A stretch of DNA of 64,000 nt from contig JAJPJB010000059.1 of assembly GCA_021324465.1 (NCBI GenBank), positions 17,067 to 81,066 on the forward strand, given 5' to 3'. The DNA is from Hyphomicrobiaceae bacterium (lineage in GTDB: Bacteria; Pseudomonadota; Alphaproteobacteria; Rhizobiales; Xanthobacteraceae). Of this stretch, positions 17,991-26,564 are shown one piece after another. Position 1 is the first letter of the stretch. Each line of letters begins with the position of its first letter. The position numbers were made by a program, and so were the translations under genes. The notes under the pieces are model-generated. The model did no database searches and was not told the DNA's origin. It saw nothing but the letters and a program-made list of their open reading frames with translations.

Positions 17991-19016
17991 ATGCTCCTCC
18001 CCACCTGCCTCGTCGGCTCCTATCCGCAGCCGGATTGGCTGATCGACCGCGAGAAACTGTCCAAGCAGGTGCCGCGCGTGCGCGCCGACGACCTGTGGCT
18101 GATTGCGCCGGACAAGCGTGAAGCGGCGCAGGATGACGCCACGATCCTTGCAATCCGCGATCAGGAGCGCGCCGGCCTCGATATCATTACCGACGGCGAG
18201 CAGCGCCGGGAGAGCTATTCGAACCGTTTTGCCACGGCACTCGACGGCATCGACGTGGAAAATCCCGGCGCCGTGATCAATCGCACCGGCAGGGCGATCC
18301 CGGTCCCGCGCATCGTCGGTCCGATTCGACGCAAGCGTCCCGTCGAGCTGCGCGATCTGCAAATCCTGCGTGCCAACACGGATCGCCCCGTCAAGGCGAC
18401 GGTGCCCGGCCCCTTTACCATGGGCCGGCAGGCGCAGGACGATTACTACAAGGACGAGGAGGCCGTGGCGATGGATTACGCCGCCGCGGTGAATGCCGAG
18501 ATCAAGGACTTGTTCGCCGCGGGCGCCGACGTGGTGCAAATCGACGAGCCGTGGATGCAGCAGCATCCCGACAAAGCGCGACAATATGGGCTCAAGGCGC
18601 TCAATCGCGCGCTTGACGGCGTGACCGGCACGGTCGCGGTGCATCTGTGCTTCGGCTATGCCGCGGTGGTGCGCGATAAACCCTCCGGCTATTCGTTTCT
18701 GCCGGAGCTCGAGCAGTCCAAAGCCCAGCAAATTTCGATCGAGGCGGCGCAGCCCAAGCTCGATCTGAAAGTTTTGCGCCAATTGCCGTCGAAGACCATC
18801 ATTCTCGGCGTCATTGATTTGTCGGACATGAACGTCGAGACGCCGCAGATCGTGGCTGAGCGCATCCGCCGCGCGCTGCAGGTCGTGCCGGCAGAGCGCA
18901 TCATCGTTGCGCCGGATTGCGGCATGAAATATTTGCCGCGCGCGGTCGCGTTCGGCAAAATGCAGGCAATGGTGGGAGGGACGATGCTCGTGCGCCGCGA
19001 ACTGAACGGCGCCTAA
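17991..19016 (+). CDS. MetE-core (cobalamin-independent methionine synthase-like) protein
   Basis: The 341-residue protein corresponds to the C-terminal catalytic barrel of MetE (family MetE/UROD superfamily) without the N-terminal half. It starts CLVGSYPQPDWL and has DIITDGEQRRESYSNRFA, then DVVQIDEPWMQQ near residue 180, HLCFGYA near 220 and IVAPDCGMKYLPR near 303; the His, Cys, Glu and final Cys of these blocks are the expected zinc ligands. Short MetE-like proteins can transfer methyl groups from donors other than methyl-folate, sometimes in demethylation or sulfur pathways. The cofactor and donor here are unknown. It begins about 150 bases after the terminator of the preceding gene. Confidence 0.85.
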   Translation: MLLPTCLVGSYPQPDWLIDREKLSKQVPRVRADDLWLIAPDKREAAQDDATILAIRDQERAGLDIITDGEQRRESYSNRFATALDGIDVENPGAVINRTGRAIPVPRIVGPIRRKRPVELRDLQILRANTDRPVKATVPGPFTMGRQAQDDYYKDEEAVAMDYAAAVNAEIKDLFAAGADVVQIDEPWMQQHPDKARQYGLKALNRALDGVTGTVAVHLCFGYAAVVRDKPSGYSFLPELEQSKAQQISIEAAQPKLDLKVLRQLPSKTIILGVIDLSDMNVETPQIVAERIRRALQVVPAERIIVAPDCGMKYLPRAVAFGKMQAMVGGTMLVRRELNGA

Positions 19017-19241
19017 GGCGTGAAACCGCCGGTATTTTCTCGCCGCCTTTTCTACACGGCATGTTGCTGCGCATCGCGGAGAGCGCAATGCTGTTGAAGT
19101 TTGAAGCGACCCTCTCGAGCGGGGGGATGCGACGCGTTCAGGAAGCTTGCGCCGGTGGCCGTGCCGGGGCGAGCGCGCCAGACTGATTGCAACCCACCTC
19201 TCGCTCAAACCCACTTGGTACCGCTCGGCAAAAATGCTTAT

Positions 19242-19254
19242 ATTGCTAAGCAAT
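19242..19254. promoter_or_regulatory. 13-bp palindrome upstream of AMP ligase
   Basis: ATTGCTAAGCAAT is a perfect palindrome about its central A and ends 17 bases before the AMP-ligase start codon. A related sequence (10 of 13 bases) lies at 23424-23436 beside the MarR gene. It could be a MarR-type operator (inferred). Confidence 0.4.
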
Positions 19255-19271
19255 TTGCCGGGATATGCACC

Positions 19272-20816
19272 ATGCTGCCAGAGGCCGGCTCAACCCTGCT
19301 GCGAGACTGGATTGCCGGCGCCGCAGCGCGCACGCCGGACAAGCCCTGGGTGATCGCGGCCGACGACGGCCGGACTGTCACATATCGAGAGCTGCGCGAG
19401 GTCGCCGGCCGTTTTGCGACATTCCTGCACCGGCGCGAGTTCGGCACGAACGACCGCATTGCGCTTCTGGCCAATAATTCGATCGAGCAGTTGCTGTGTT
19501 ATCTTGGCATCATGGCCGCCGGCGCGACGGTGTGCACCGTTCACGTCGAGATGAATCGCAATCAGCTCGACAATATTTTTGAGCGGCTCAGGCCAAAGCT
19601 GGTTCTTTTGCAGAACGGCTTACAACTCGACGATCTTTTTGCCGGGGCCGCCGTGCCGCGGCTACAGATCGGTCGCTGGGGCCATCCGGAGCCGGAAACA
19701 TTGTTCGGCGAGCTCGCGCGCTGCCAGCCGGGCGAAGCGCCGCGGGCCGCAGGGCCCGAAGACGATGCGGTGATTCTGTTTACCTCGGGTACCAGCGCCA
19801 GACCGAAGGGCGTGGTGCTGAACTACCGGGAGTTCCTCCTCAATGTCGAGCCGGTTGCTGTCGGTTTCGGCATCACCGGCGACGATCGGCTCTACGATTT
19901 CCGCCCCTTCAGCTGGGCCTCGGCGCAGCTCTTGAGCGCGCTCGGCCCGGTCAACAGCGGCGCGACCTTGGTGCTTGCGGAAAAATTCTCGGCGAGTCGT
20001 TTTTTCCCGCATCTGCGCGAGCACCAGGTGACGATCGCCGCCGGCAATCCGACGACCATCAATATCCTGCTCAACAGTGATACCGACGCGCATCGCAGCA
20101 ACCTGCCGAAACTGCGCTTCATCACATCGAGCTCGGCGCCGCTTCTACTCGGAGAGTGGAAGCGCTTCGAGCAGAAGTTCGGCATTCCGATCGCGCAGGG
20201 CTGCGGCGCGAGCGAAGCCGGCTGGATCGCGGCGACTGCTGGTGAAGCGCGCCGGCTCGGCACGGTCGGCCGGCCGTTTCCCTATCACGATCTGGCCATT
20301 GTCGACGGTGATGGCCGCCGTTTGCCGGCGGGTGAGATCGGCTATGTCGAAGTCGGCGGCTTTGCCGATCACCCGTTTCGCTATCTCGCGGAAGACGGTG
20401 CAGTGAAAGTTCATTGCCGCGGACGCATTCGCACCGGCGATCTTGGCTGCATGGACGCGGACGGCTTTTTAACGCTGACCGGCCGCGAAAAGGAGCTCAT
20501 CATCCGCGGCGGCGCGAAAATCTCCCCGGTCGAGATCGATTCCTATCTCATGCAGCGCGAAGAAGTGATCGAAGCCGCCACGATCGGCGTGCCCGACCCG
20601 ATTTACGGCGAAGAGGTGGTCAGCTATGTGATCGGGCGGCCGGGCGCGCAGATCGATGTCGCGGCGCTGTTGCGCTATTGCGGGGAAGTCTTGCCCGCCT
20701 TCAAGTCTCCGAAGCAGATCGTGCTCAGCACGTCCTTGCCGAAAAACGATCGCGGCAAACTCGACCGTCGGGCTTTGGCGCAGCGATGGCTCGGCCAAGA
20801 CGCCAAAAGAACTTAA
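19272..20816 (+). CDS. AMP-forming acyl/aryl-CoA ligase (ANL superfamily)
   Basis: The 514-residue protein has the ANL signatures: P-loop LFTSGTSARPKG near residue 166, then TSSSAPLLLGEWKRFEQKFG, the hinge region RTGDLGCMDADG, and the C-terminal lysine in NDRGKLDRRAL near 497. It activates a carboxylic acid with ATP and, most probably, CoA. The open frame begins at 19101 but the ATG at 19272 fits the family start and lies just after a palindromic site. Its acid may be linked to the nearby decarboxylases (inferred). It is followed after about 80 bases by a methyltransferase on the same strand. Confidence 0.87.
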   Translation: MLPEAGSTLLRDWIAGAAARTPDKPWVIAADDGRTVTYRELREVAGRFATFLHRREFGTNDRIALLANNSIEQLLCYLGIMAAGATVCTVHVEMNRNQLDNIFERLRPKLVLLQNGLQLDDLFAGAAVPRLQIGRWGHPEPETLFGELARCQPGEAPRAAGPEDDAVILFTSGTSARPKGVVLNYREFLLNVEPVAVGFGITGDDRLYDFRPFSWASAQLLSALGPVNSGATLVLAEKFSASRFFPHLREHQVTIAAGNPTTINILLNSDTDAHRSNLPKLRFITSSSAPLLLGEWKRFEQKFGIPIAQGCGASEAGWIAATAGEARRLGTVGRPFPYHDLAIVDGDGRRLPAGEIGYVEVGGFADHPFRYLAEDGAVKVHCRGRIRTGDLGCMDADGFLTLTGREKELIIRGGAKISPVEIDSYLMQREEVIEAATIGVPDPIYGEEVVSYVIGRPGAQIDVAALLRYCGEVLPAFKSPKQIVLSTSLPKNDRGKLDRRALAQRWLGQDAKRT

Positions 20817-20897
20817 TTAACCGCTTTTGGCACAAAATCGGCGAGAGCTTTCGCAGAACTCTATTCTGCGCGGCGGTTCGTACCGAGACATCGCCTT

Positions 20898-21731
20898 ATG
20901 TCGCCCCCGAACACGGCCCAGCAAGCCGCGTCCTTGACGACGGAGATGCACGATCTATCAACGGGTCGGATCCGGCGCGCGCTCCGGGCTGCGCGCCAGA
21001 TCGGCCTCTTGGGTCTGGTCGGCCTTGCTCGGCAGCACGGCCTGCGCAAGAGCGTCGGCTTTGCCGCACAAAACATTCGGCATGTCATCGCGCATCAGCT
21101 GGCACAGCGCTGGGACCGCAAATACGGCGTCGATACAGCGGGCTCGATTCAGCTCGATGCACTGACGATCATTGGACCAAACAGGCAATTCGGCAATGAA
21201 AGCGTCTGCACGTCGCCAAAGTCATTTGATTTCATGATGCACAGCCTGCCAGATGACCTCGCGCGCTTCACATTCGTCGATATCGGCGCCGGAAAGTCGC
21301 GCACGTTGCTGCTGGCCTCGCGTTACAATTTTGCAAAGATCGTCGGCGTAGAGTTCGCCAAAGAATTAGTGGATTGCGCTGCGCAAAACATCGCTGCATT
21401 CAAGGCCGATTGGCAGGCATGCCATGATCTGGAAATCGTGCAGGCCGATGCTACGCAATATAGATTCCCGGAGACGCCGCTCGTGCTGTTTTTCTACAAT
21501 CCGTTTTGCAAGGCGATATTCGATGTCGTGCTCGGCAATATTGTTACCTCACTGAAGGTGCATCCGCGCGACTGTTACGTGATCTATGGCAGCTCGTCGC
21601 ATAACGCAATCGGTTGGGCCAAGCCCGCGATCATGCGCACCGGCCGCTTTGAGGAGATTGCAGCGCCGCCGATGCCGTGGTTCTTCGATGCGGTGCGCGG
21701 CGTAGACTATGCGGTGTTCCGCAGCAAGTAG
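20898..21731 (+). CDS. class I SAM-dependent methyltransferase
   Basis: The 277-residue protein has a SAM-binding motif FTFVDIGAGKSRTLLLAS near residue 130, followed by VGVEFAKELVDCA, and a catalytic-region motif LVLFFYNPF. The roughly 100-residue N-terminal part, with RWDRKYGVDTAG, is shared with a family of uncharacterised bacterial methyltransferases. The substrate is unknown. Its stop codon falls inside a palindromic repeat that also separates it from the convergent UbiD-family gene. Confidence 0.78.
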   Translation: MSPPNTAQQAASLTTEMHDLSTGRIRRALRAARQIGLLGLVGLARQHGLRKSVGFAAQNIRHVIAHQLAQRWDRKYGVDTAGSIQLDALTIIGPNRQFGNESVCTSPKSFDFMMHSLPDDLARFTFVDIGAGKSRTLLLASRYNFAKIVGVEFAKELVDCAAQNIAAFKADWQACHDLEIVQADATQYRFPETPLVLFFYNPFCKAIFDVVLGNIVTSLKVHPRDCYVIYGSSSHNAIGWAKPAIMRTGRFEEIAAPPMPWFFDAVRGVDYAVFRSK

Positions 21732-21803
21732 CCCGGATTGAGCGAAGCGAGGTCCGGGCAAACGTGGCGGCCGACTCCCGGTTTGCTTCGCTCGACCCGC
21801 TAC
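21728..21803. repeat. imperfect palindromic dispersed repeat (REP-like)
   Basis: The left arm GTAGCCCGGATTGAGCGAAG and the right arm, read on the other strand, GTAGCGGGTCGAGCGAAGC share GTAGC, GAGCGAAGC and CCGGG. The left arm alone also folds through GCCCGGA/TCCGGGC. Sequences of this type recur between genes in many rhizobial genomes. It overlaps the stop codon of the preceding gene and may also terminate transcription. Confidence 0.6.
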
Positions 21804-21808
21804 AAAAA

Positions 21809-23401
21809 TTATCGCCCCGTTCGCGCCAGCGAATGCACCCAGCCCTGCATGCGCTTCTTGGCGTTAGCGATGTCCTCTTGCGAGAAGAAATCCTCGGGAC
21901 GTACTTTGTCGACCGGATAGACGGGACGCAAAAAGTCGCTCTCGTAGCCGAACGGCACGGTCGCATCTATCCCCATGCCGCCTTCGAACTGGGTGTTCGA
22001 GGCGGTCCATTGCCGCTCGCCGGCGGTCATGCGCTCGGCCGGCATGAAAGTCTGGCCGCGCCCGCCGGGAATCGGATTGAGAATGTCGGTCTTCGGGTTA
22101 ACCCGCGTGGTCAGGCACCACATGATGTCGTCCATCGAATAGGGATCGACGTCCTCGCTCACTGCGATGGCAAGCCGCATGCCCTGCGAGCACGACAGCG
22201 CGGCCGCCAAAAAGTTGCGTTGCCAGCCCTCGTCGATCTGGTGGCGTTTCTTCACCTGAATGATGCAGCCGCCCCAATCGGTCATGCAGTACGGGATGAC
22301 CACGTTCTGCACGATGCCAGGCTGCAGGCGGTTGCACAGCTCGTAGATCGCGGCTTCCCGCACCGTCGTATCGATATTGTGGTCATCGAGCATGTGCACG
22401 CCGAGCGCGAAGATGATCGGCTTGGTTTCCGGCTTGCGCATGGTGACCGCGGTGACATGGAAGGTCGGCGCCTTATAGGACTTGCCCATATAGCCGGCCC
22501 ATTCCGGATGAAAGTGATAGCGACCCTGCACGCCGGCCTCTTCCGCCTCCTTGGTCTCGAAGCGGCGGTCGCGTGGATTGACATAGCCCTCCAGCACCAA
22601 TTCGCAGTCGGCAAGGGCCATCGCATCGACCGTGCGCGCCTTGACCAGGCGAATCGGTGCCCCCTGCACCGCCGAGGCGATGCCGATCTCATCGCAGCCC
22701 ATCGGCAGTATCGCATAATCGAAGCCGGCGCCCGCGAGCAGCGTGCAAGCCGGCGGCACACCGAAGCACACCGTGATCGGCACCGGCCGATCTTCCTTGT
22801 AGTATTTGTTGACCACTTGCCACATATGCGAGCCCGGCGAGATCTGGAACGTGCCGACATTGCCCCAGCGGAAGTTCATGCGGTTGTAGCCGAGGTCCGA
22901 GCCACCCTCGAATTGCGGGCCGGTGACGCAGCGGATGCCGGAGCCGACGGTGAGCTCGGGTTCATAGGTGGTGTGACGGATCGGCACGAGCCACTTGTTG
23001 ACGTCGTCCGGCCTCTCGATCACGAATTCCTGACACGGCGCTTCGCTTTGCGCAATCTCCACCGGCTTGAGCGGATGCGACAGCGCATAGGCGAGCCTCT
23101 TGACGCGCTCGGCATCGTTCTTCCAGCCGAACATGCGATTGATGATCGCCATGTCGCCGAACAGATTGGTGATGACCCGATGGTTCGGCTTGCCTTTGAC
23201 ATTGTTGAACAAGACCGGGCAGCCGCCGTCCATATGTTTTTGCAAACCGGTGACCTGCAGATCGGGATCGACCTCCTTATCGGTCTCGATCAGCTCGCCC
23301 GCCGCGCGCAGCCATTCGAGCGTCGCGCGCAGATCAAAGGCCTGGTTCGGTGTCGCGGCTTGCGCCGCGCGCTCCTTTTCCTTCAGTGCCGGCTGTTGCA
23401 T
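21809..23401 (-). CDS. divergent UbiD-family decarboxylase
   Basis: The 530-residue protein aligns with UbiD-family enzymes through SEAPCQEFVI, YNRMNFRWGNVGTFQIS, DYAILPMGCDEIGIASAVQG, LVLEGYVNPRD, NVVIPYCMTDWGGCIIQVKK and IAVSEDVDPYSMDDIMWCL. Where the first UbiD here has EGPFGE, this protein has an insertion followed by FHPEWAGYMGKSY, so the catalytic glutamate arrangement differs. I chose the ATG at 23401, which has AAGGA upstream, over 23416. It is divergent from a MarR regulator, a common layout for substrate-induced aromatic-acid genes, so it is probably induced by its substrate or a relative (inferred). Confidence 0.85.
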   Translation of the reverse strand: MQQPALKEKERAAQAATPNQAFDLRATLEWLRAAGELIETDKEVDPDLQVTGLQKHMDGGCPVLFNNVKGKPNHRVITNLFGDMAIINRMFGWKNDAERVKRLAYALSHPLKPVEIAQSEAPCQEFVIERPDDVNKWLVPIRHTTYEPELTVGSGIRCVTGPQFEGGSDLGYNRMNFRWGNVGTFQISPGSHMWQVVNKYYKEDRPVPITVCFGVPPACTLLAGAGFDYAILPMGCDEIGIASAVQGAPIRLVKARTVDAMALADCELVLEGYVNPRDRRFETKEAEEAGVQGRYHFHPEWAGYMGKSYKAPTFHVTAVTMRKPETKPIIFALGVHMLDDHNIDTTVREAAIYELCNRLQPGIVQNVVIPYCMTDWGGCIIQVKKRHQIDEGWQRNFLAAALSCSQGMRLAIAVSEDVDPYSMDDIMWCLTTRVNPKTDILNPIPGGRGQTFMPAERMTAGERQWTASNTQFEGGMGIDATVPFGYESDFLRPVYPVDKVRPEDFFSQEDIANAKKRMQGWVHSLARTGR

Positions 23402-23423
23402 TGGTTCCTTTCCCATTGCATAG

Positions 23424-23436
23424 ATTTCTAAGTATT
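23424..23436. promoter_or_regulatory. candidate MarR operator between ubiD-like gene and marR
   Basis: ATTTCTAAGTATT lies in the 93-base divergent gap and matches the perfect palindrome at 19242 in 10 of 13 positions, including the CTAAG core. Position and symmetry fit an autoregulatory site. Confidence 0.35.
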
Positions 23437-23494
23437 ATCCGCCGCAGCCGGCGGAGCTGTCAACGCGGGCGTTTGTCAGCGAAAGATAGGGCCG

Positions 23495-23971
23495 ATGCCG
23501 CGCAAAATCCGGCAAAGAAACACCGGCGACGCGGCGGATTTTCCGCCGCCGACAAGCTCCGGCTACCTGGTGCGCGATGCCCACCGCGCCTTTCAACGGC
23601 TGCTCGAGCGGCGCATTGCGCCTTACGGCGTGACACGCGGTCAATGGTATTTTCTGCGTGTCTTGTGGACGACCGATGGATTGTCGCAACGCGAATTGTC
23701 GGCGCGCGTCGGCATGATGGAGCCGACGACGGTGATCGCGCTGCGCAGCATGGAGCGCTCGGGCCTTATCCGCCGCGTGCGTGCCCGGGACGATCGGCGA
23801 CGCGTCCAGGTCTTCCTAACAGCGAAGGCCAAGCGGCTACGCGCCGAGCTGCTCGGCGTTGCCCGTCGCATCACCGAGGAAGCGGAGCACGGCCTTGCCA
23901 TAGGCGAGCTTTCGGTCTTTCGCCGCGTCATTACGCGGATGACCGCGAATCTGGATCAGATCGAGAAGTAG
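23495..23971 (+). CDS. MarR-family transcriptional regulator
   Basis: The 158-residue protein has the winged helix-turn-helix layout of MarR: LVRDAHRAFQRLLERRIAPYG dimer helix, LSQRELSARVGMMEPTTVIALR recognition unit (residues ~67-88) and the wing RARDDRRRVQVFLT. MarR proteins usually repress a divergent catabolic or efflux gene until a phenolic or aromatic acid binds. The divergent neighbour is the UbiD-family decarboxylase. The related palindrome before the AMP ligase at 19242 suggests that gene could be a second target. Confidence 0.9.
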   Translation: MPRKIRQRNTGDAADFPPPTSSGYLVRDAHRAFQRLLERRIAPYGVTRGQWYFLRVLWTTDGLSQRELSARVGMMEPTTVIALRSMERSGLIRRVRARDDRRRVQVFLTAKAKRLRAELLGVARRITEEAEHGLAIGELSVFRRVITRMTANLDQIEK

Positions 23972-24027
23972 CGGGAGCTGGTTTGGGCTCAAAACCCCAA
24001 AATTTGGATGACAGCCTCTGGATTCCC

Positions 24028-25344
24028 TTACGATTTTCGCCGCCGCAACAGGCCGGCAAGAACACAACGCAGCCGCGTCGCCAGCTGCCATATCACCGGC
24101 GTCTGCTTGACAAAGCGCTTGAGCCGCCGCTGCGCCATGGACCAAGCGCTCACCGGCCAACCGCGCAAGGTCGCGGCCGCGCCGTAGTCGAAGAGGTTCA
24201 AGCGCCGGTCGCACCATTCCGCCTTGTAGCGTTCGTCGCCGATAGTGAAATCGAAGTGGCGCAGCCCGCGCCTAATCGCATAGGCCAACAGCTCGCGCAG
24301 ATGCAGCGCGCCGGGCCCGTAATGGGCGAGCTGGCCGTCACAATAACTCGCCAGGATGTGATAGTAGCAATCTCCGCTTACCACGGCGAAATTGGCCGCG
24401 GCGACGACCGGGCCGATTTCGATACGGCTGACATGGGTAAGATGGCGCGTCGCCGGATTCGACACGAAATCGAGAAAGAAGTCACGGTAGCCAGGCCAGG
24501 CGAAAATGTCCGGAATGCCCTTGCGCGCGAATGACAGGCTCTTCTGTGCCATCAACGTTTCGAGCGTGCGGCGGGCATCGCTCGCGTCCGTAGCAGTGAC
24601 AAAGCGAATCTCGCCGAATTCGGTCATGTGTTTGCGCTTGGCGCGATCACGGCGACGCGTCGCCGACGAGCGCTTGGCGCGGTAGAACGCGTCCCAGTCG
24701 CCGCCGAGCTGCGTGATATGCGCGCTGTTGGCATTGGGCACGACACCGAGTACGCAAAACGGATTGGTCTGTGCACCGATCGTCTGGGGCATTTTTTCGA
24801 ACTCAATCCAATCATGCCGCAACTGCCGATCGGACTGCATGGCGCGGCGCAAATCCTGCCACAACGCGAGAAAGCTGTTGGCGCTGACGCGCTCGGAGAA
24901 GTCGCGCGCCAACAGCGGCGCGTTGTAATCGCACAGATCCTGACCGAGCCAGAACAGGCGCCGTGCCAGGCCGCGCTTCTCGACGGCAAGCGGCATGATG
25001 AAGGCAGTTCCGCCATCGGCAAAATGCCCGACGACGATTGCCGGCGTCACCCGGGTGCGGGTGCCGATATGGCGATGCCACGCGGCGAGCCAGTCGTAAT
25101 GTTGAAACGGCGTGCAGTCGGCGCCTTGTTCAAAGCGCCGCCATTCGTTTTCGACGGCGTCAAGGCTCGCATGGATGCGGAAGCTCAAGTCTTCGCTTGA
25201 CCGGTCGGCTAAACGCGGAAATGCATCACGGTCTATCTCAGTCGGACTCACGTCGACCTGCGCACTTGCGTCCCGCAAAGCCTTCAATGGTGCCGCACGT
25301 GTCACTGCATGAGCCAAACAGGATGGAGGCCAGCACAAACTCAT
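24028..25344 (-). CDS. GNAT-fold acyltransferase, CelD/BcsL-like
   Basis: The 438-residue protein resembles the CelD/BcsL group of GNAT acetyltransferases linked to polysaccharide or exopolysaccharide modification. Landmarks are FQHYDWLAAWHRHIG near residue 80, an Acetyltransf_6-type core (SSATRRRDRAKRK then FARKGIPDIFAWPGYRDF) and YYHILASYCDG with GLRHFDFTIGDERYK near 375. The C-terminus is rich in Arg and may contact membrane or DNA. No glycosyltransferase is adjacent, so its target is unknown. The start is uncertain because the first 45 residues are poorly conserved-looking. Confidence 0.7.
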   Translation of the reverse strand: MSLCWPPSCLAHAVTRAAPLKALRDASAQVDVSPTEIDRDAFPRLADRSSEDLSFRIHASLDAVENEWRRFEQGADCTPFQHYDWLAAWHRHIGTRTRVTPAIVVGHFADGGTAFIMPLAVEKRGLARRLFWLGQDLCDYNAPLLARDFSERVSANSFLALWQDLRRAMQSDRQLRHDWIEFEKMPQTIGAQTNPFCVLGVVPNANSAHITQLGGDWDAFYRAKRSSATRRRDRAKRKHMTEFGEIRFVTATDASDARRTLETLMAQKSLSFARKGIPDIFAWPGYRDFFLDFVSNPATRHLTHVSRIEIGPVVAAANFAVVSGDCYYHILASYCDGQLAHYGPGALHLRELLAYAIRRGLRHFDFTIGDERYKAEWCDRRLNLFDYGAAATLRGWPVSAWSMAQRRLKRFVKQTPVIWQLATRLRCVLAGLLRRRKS

Positions 25345-25555
25345 AGTGGAGAATTCTTAAAATAGGCATCGCCGGTGCAGCCCGATGTGCCGTTAAGGTA
25401 AAGAGGACCGCCCGGCTTCGACAAAGCGCGGCCCGTCTGACCGTGTCGGTTTGGCGCAGGGCCGCAAAACCCGTAGAAAGCGGTATTTGACAGCCCTATC
25501 CTCGGCTCATTAACTCGCCGCGCATTGAAGACGGGGCGAGGCCAGGGAGGAAATC

Positions 25556-26545
25556 ATGATACGCCGTCGGCACTGGTTCCGCATGCCCGGCTTCGGCCTG
25601 ATGCTGTGCCTTGTGGCGCTGCCCGCCGCGAACGCCGCCTACGCGCAGGCCGGAGATTATCCAAACAAACCGGTCACGATCATTTCCGATGCCGCGGCCG
25701 GATCCACGCCCGACGTGGATGCCCGTTTCTGTGCCGACGGTCTGACCAAGCTCTGGGGCCAGCAGGTCGTCATCCTCAACCGTGCCGGCGCCAATGGCAG
25801 CATTGCGGCGCGCGCCGCCAGCGAAGCCACGCCCGACGGCTACACGCTGTTCATGCCGGCGCTGTCGACATTTGCCGCGCTGCCGACGATCGCCCCCAAC
25901 CTGCCGCTGAAGCTGCCACGCGATTTCATCCCGATCGGATTCACTGCGGAAAATCCGATGTTTATTGCGGTCAATCCGGCGCTCGGCGTCTCGACGCTGC
26001 CGCAACTCATCGCGCTCGCCAAGAAAGAGCCAGGCAAGATCACCATTGCAGTGACCGGCGTCGGCAGGCTTACGCATCTGACCGGATTGCTGCTGCAGGA
26101 GCGGGCCGGGATTCAATTGGTCCCGGTGCCCTATCAAGGCGGGCCGGCGGCGGCGCTTGCCGATGTCGGCTCTGGCCGCGTCTCGATGATCATCGAGGGC
26201 TATTCCGGGATCGTCGGCGCAGTGAAGGCCGGTCAGGTGAAGCTGATTGCTGTCGCGGCGCGCGAACGCTTGCCGCAATTTCCCGATCTGCCGACGGTTG
26301 CCGAGACGCTTCCAAATTTCAGCGCAACCGGCTGGCAGGTCCTGGTGGCGCCGAACGGCACGCCGCAGCCGATCATCGACAAGGTCAGCAAGGATTTGGC
26401 CAAGGTCGTGAGCGATCCGGAATTCAAAAAGAACCTGGGCAATATAGGTAGCTATTCGCGCGCCATGACGCCGCAGGAAGTCGTCGCCTTCGTCGACGAA
26501 CAGCAGAAGACCTGGCTGCCGGTTCTGCAAAAGATTTCGAAATAG
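25556..26545 (+). CDS. Bug/TctC-family tripartite tricarboxylate transporter binding protein
   Basis: The 329-residue protein has a signal peptide (positively charged start, hydrophobic core, AYAQA near residue 30) followed by YPNKPVTIISDAAAGSTPDV and the second-domain VPYQGGPAAALADVGSGRV, both typical of Bug receptors. These periplasmic proteins bind carboxylates such as citrate, nicotinate or aromatic acids. AGGGAGGAAATC precedes the start. The TctAB membrane genes are absent, as is usual for the many orphan Bug proteins. It is followed by a glutathione transferase 20 bases downstream, with which it probably forms an operon. Confidence 0.92.
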   Translation: MIRRRHWFRMPGFGLMLCLVALPAANAAYAQAGDYPNKPVTIISDAAAGSTPDVDARFCADGLTKLWGQQVVILNRAGANGSIAARAASEATPDGYTLFMPALSTFAALPTIAPNLPLKLPRDFIPIGFTAENPMFIAVNPALGVSTLPQLIALAKKEPGKITIAVTGVGRLTHLTGLLLQERAGIQLVPVPYQGGPAAALADVGSGRVSMIIEGYSGIVGAVKAGQVKLIAVAARERLPQFPDLPTVAETLPNFSATGWQVLVAPNGTPQPIIDKVSKDLAKVVSDPEFKKNLGNIGSYSRAMTPQEVVAFVDEQQKTWLPVLQKISK

Positions 26546-26564
26546 TTCAAAGGAGATTCTTGCG

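Noticed and set aside
17955..19253. 432-residue minus-strand frame
   Set aside because: Antisense to the MetE-core gene.
21677..23431. 584-residue plus-strand frame
   Set aside because: It lies antisense to the UbiD-family gene, is rich in His, Arg and Ala as shadow frames are, and has no domain.
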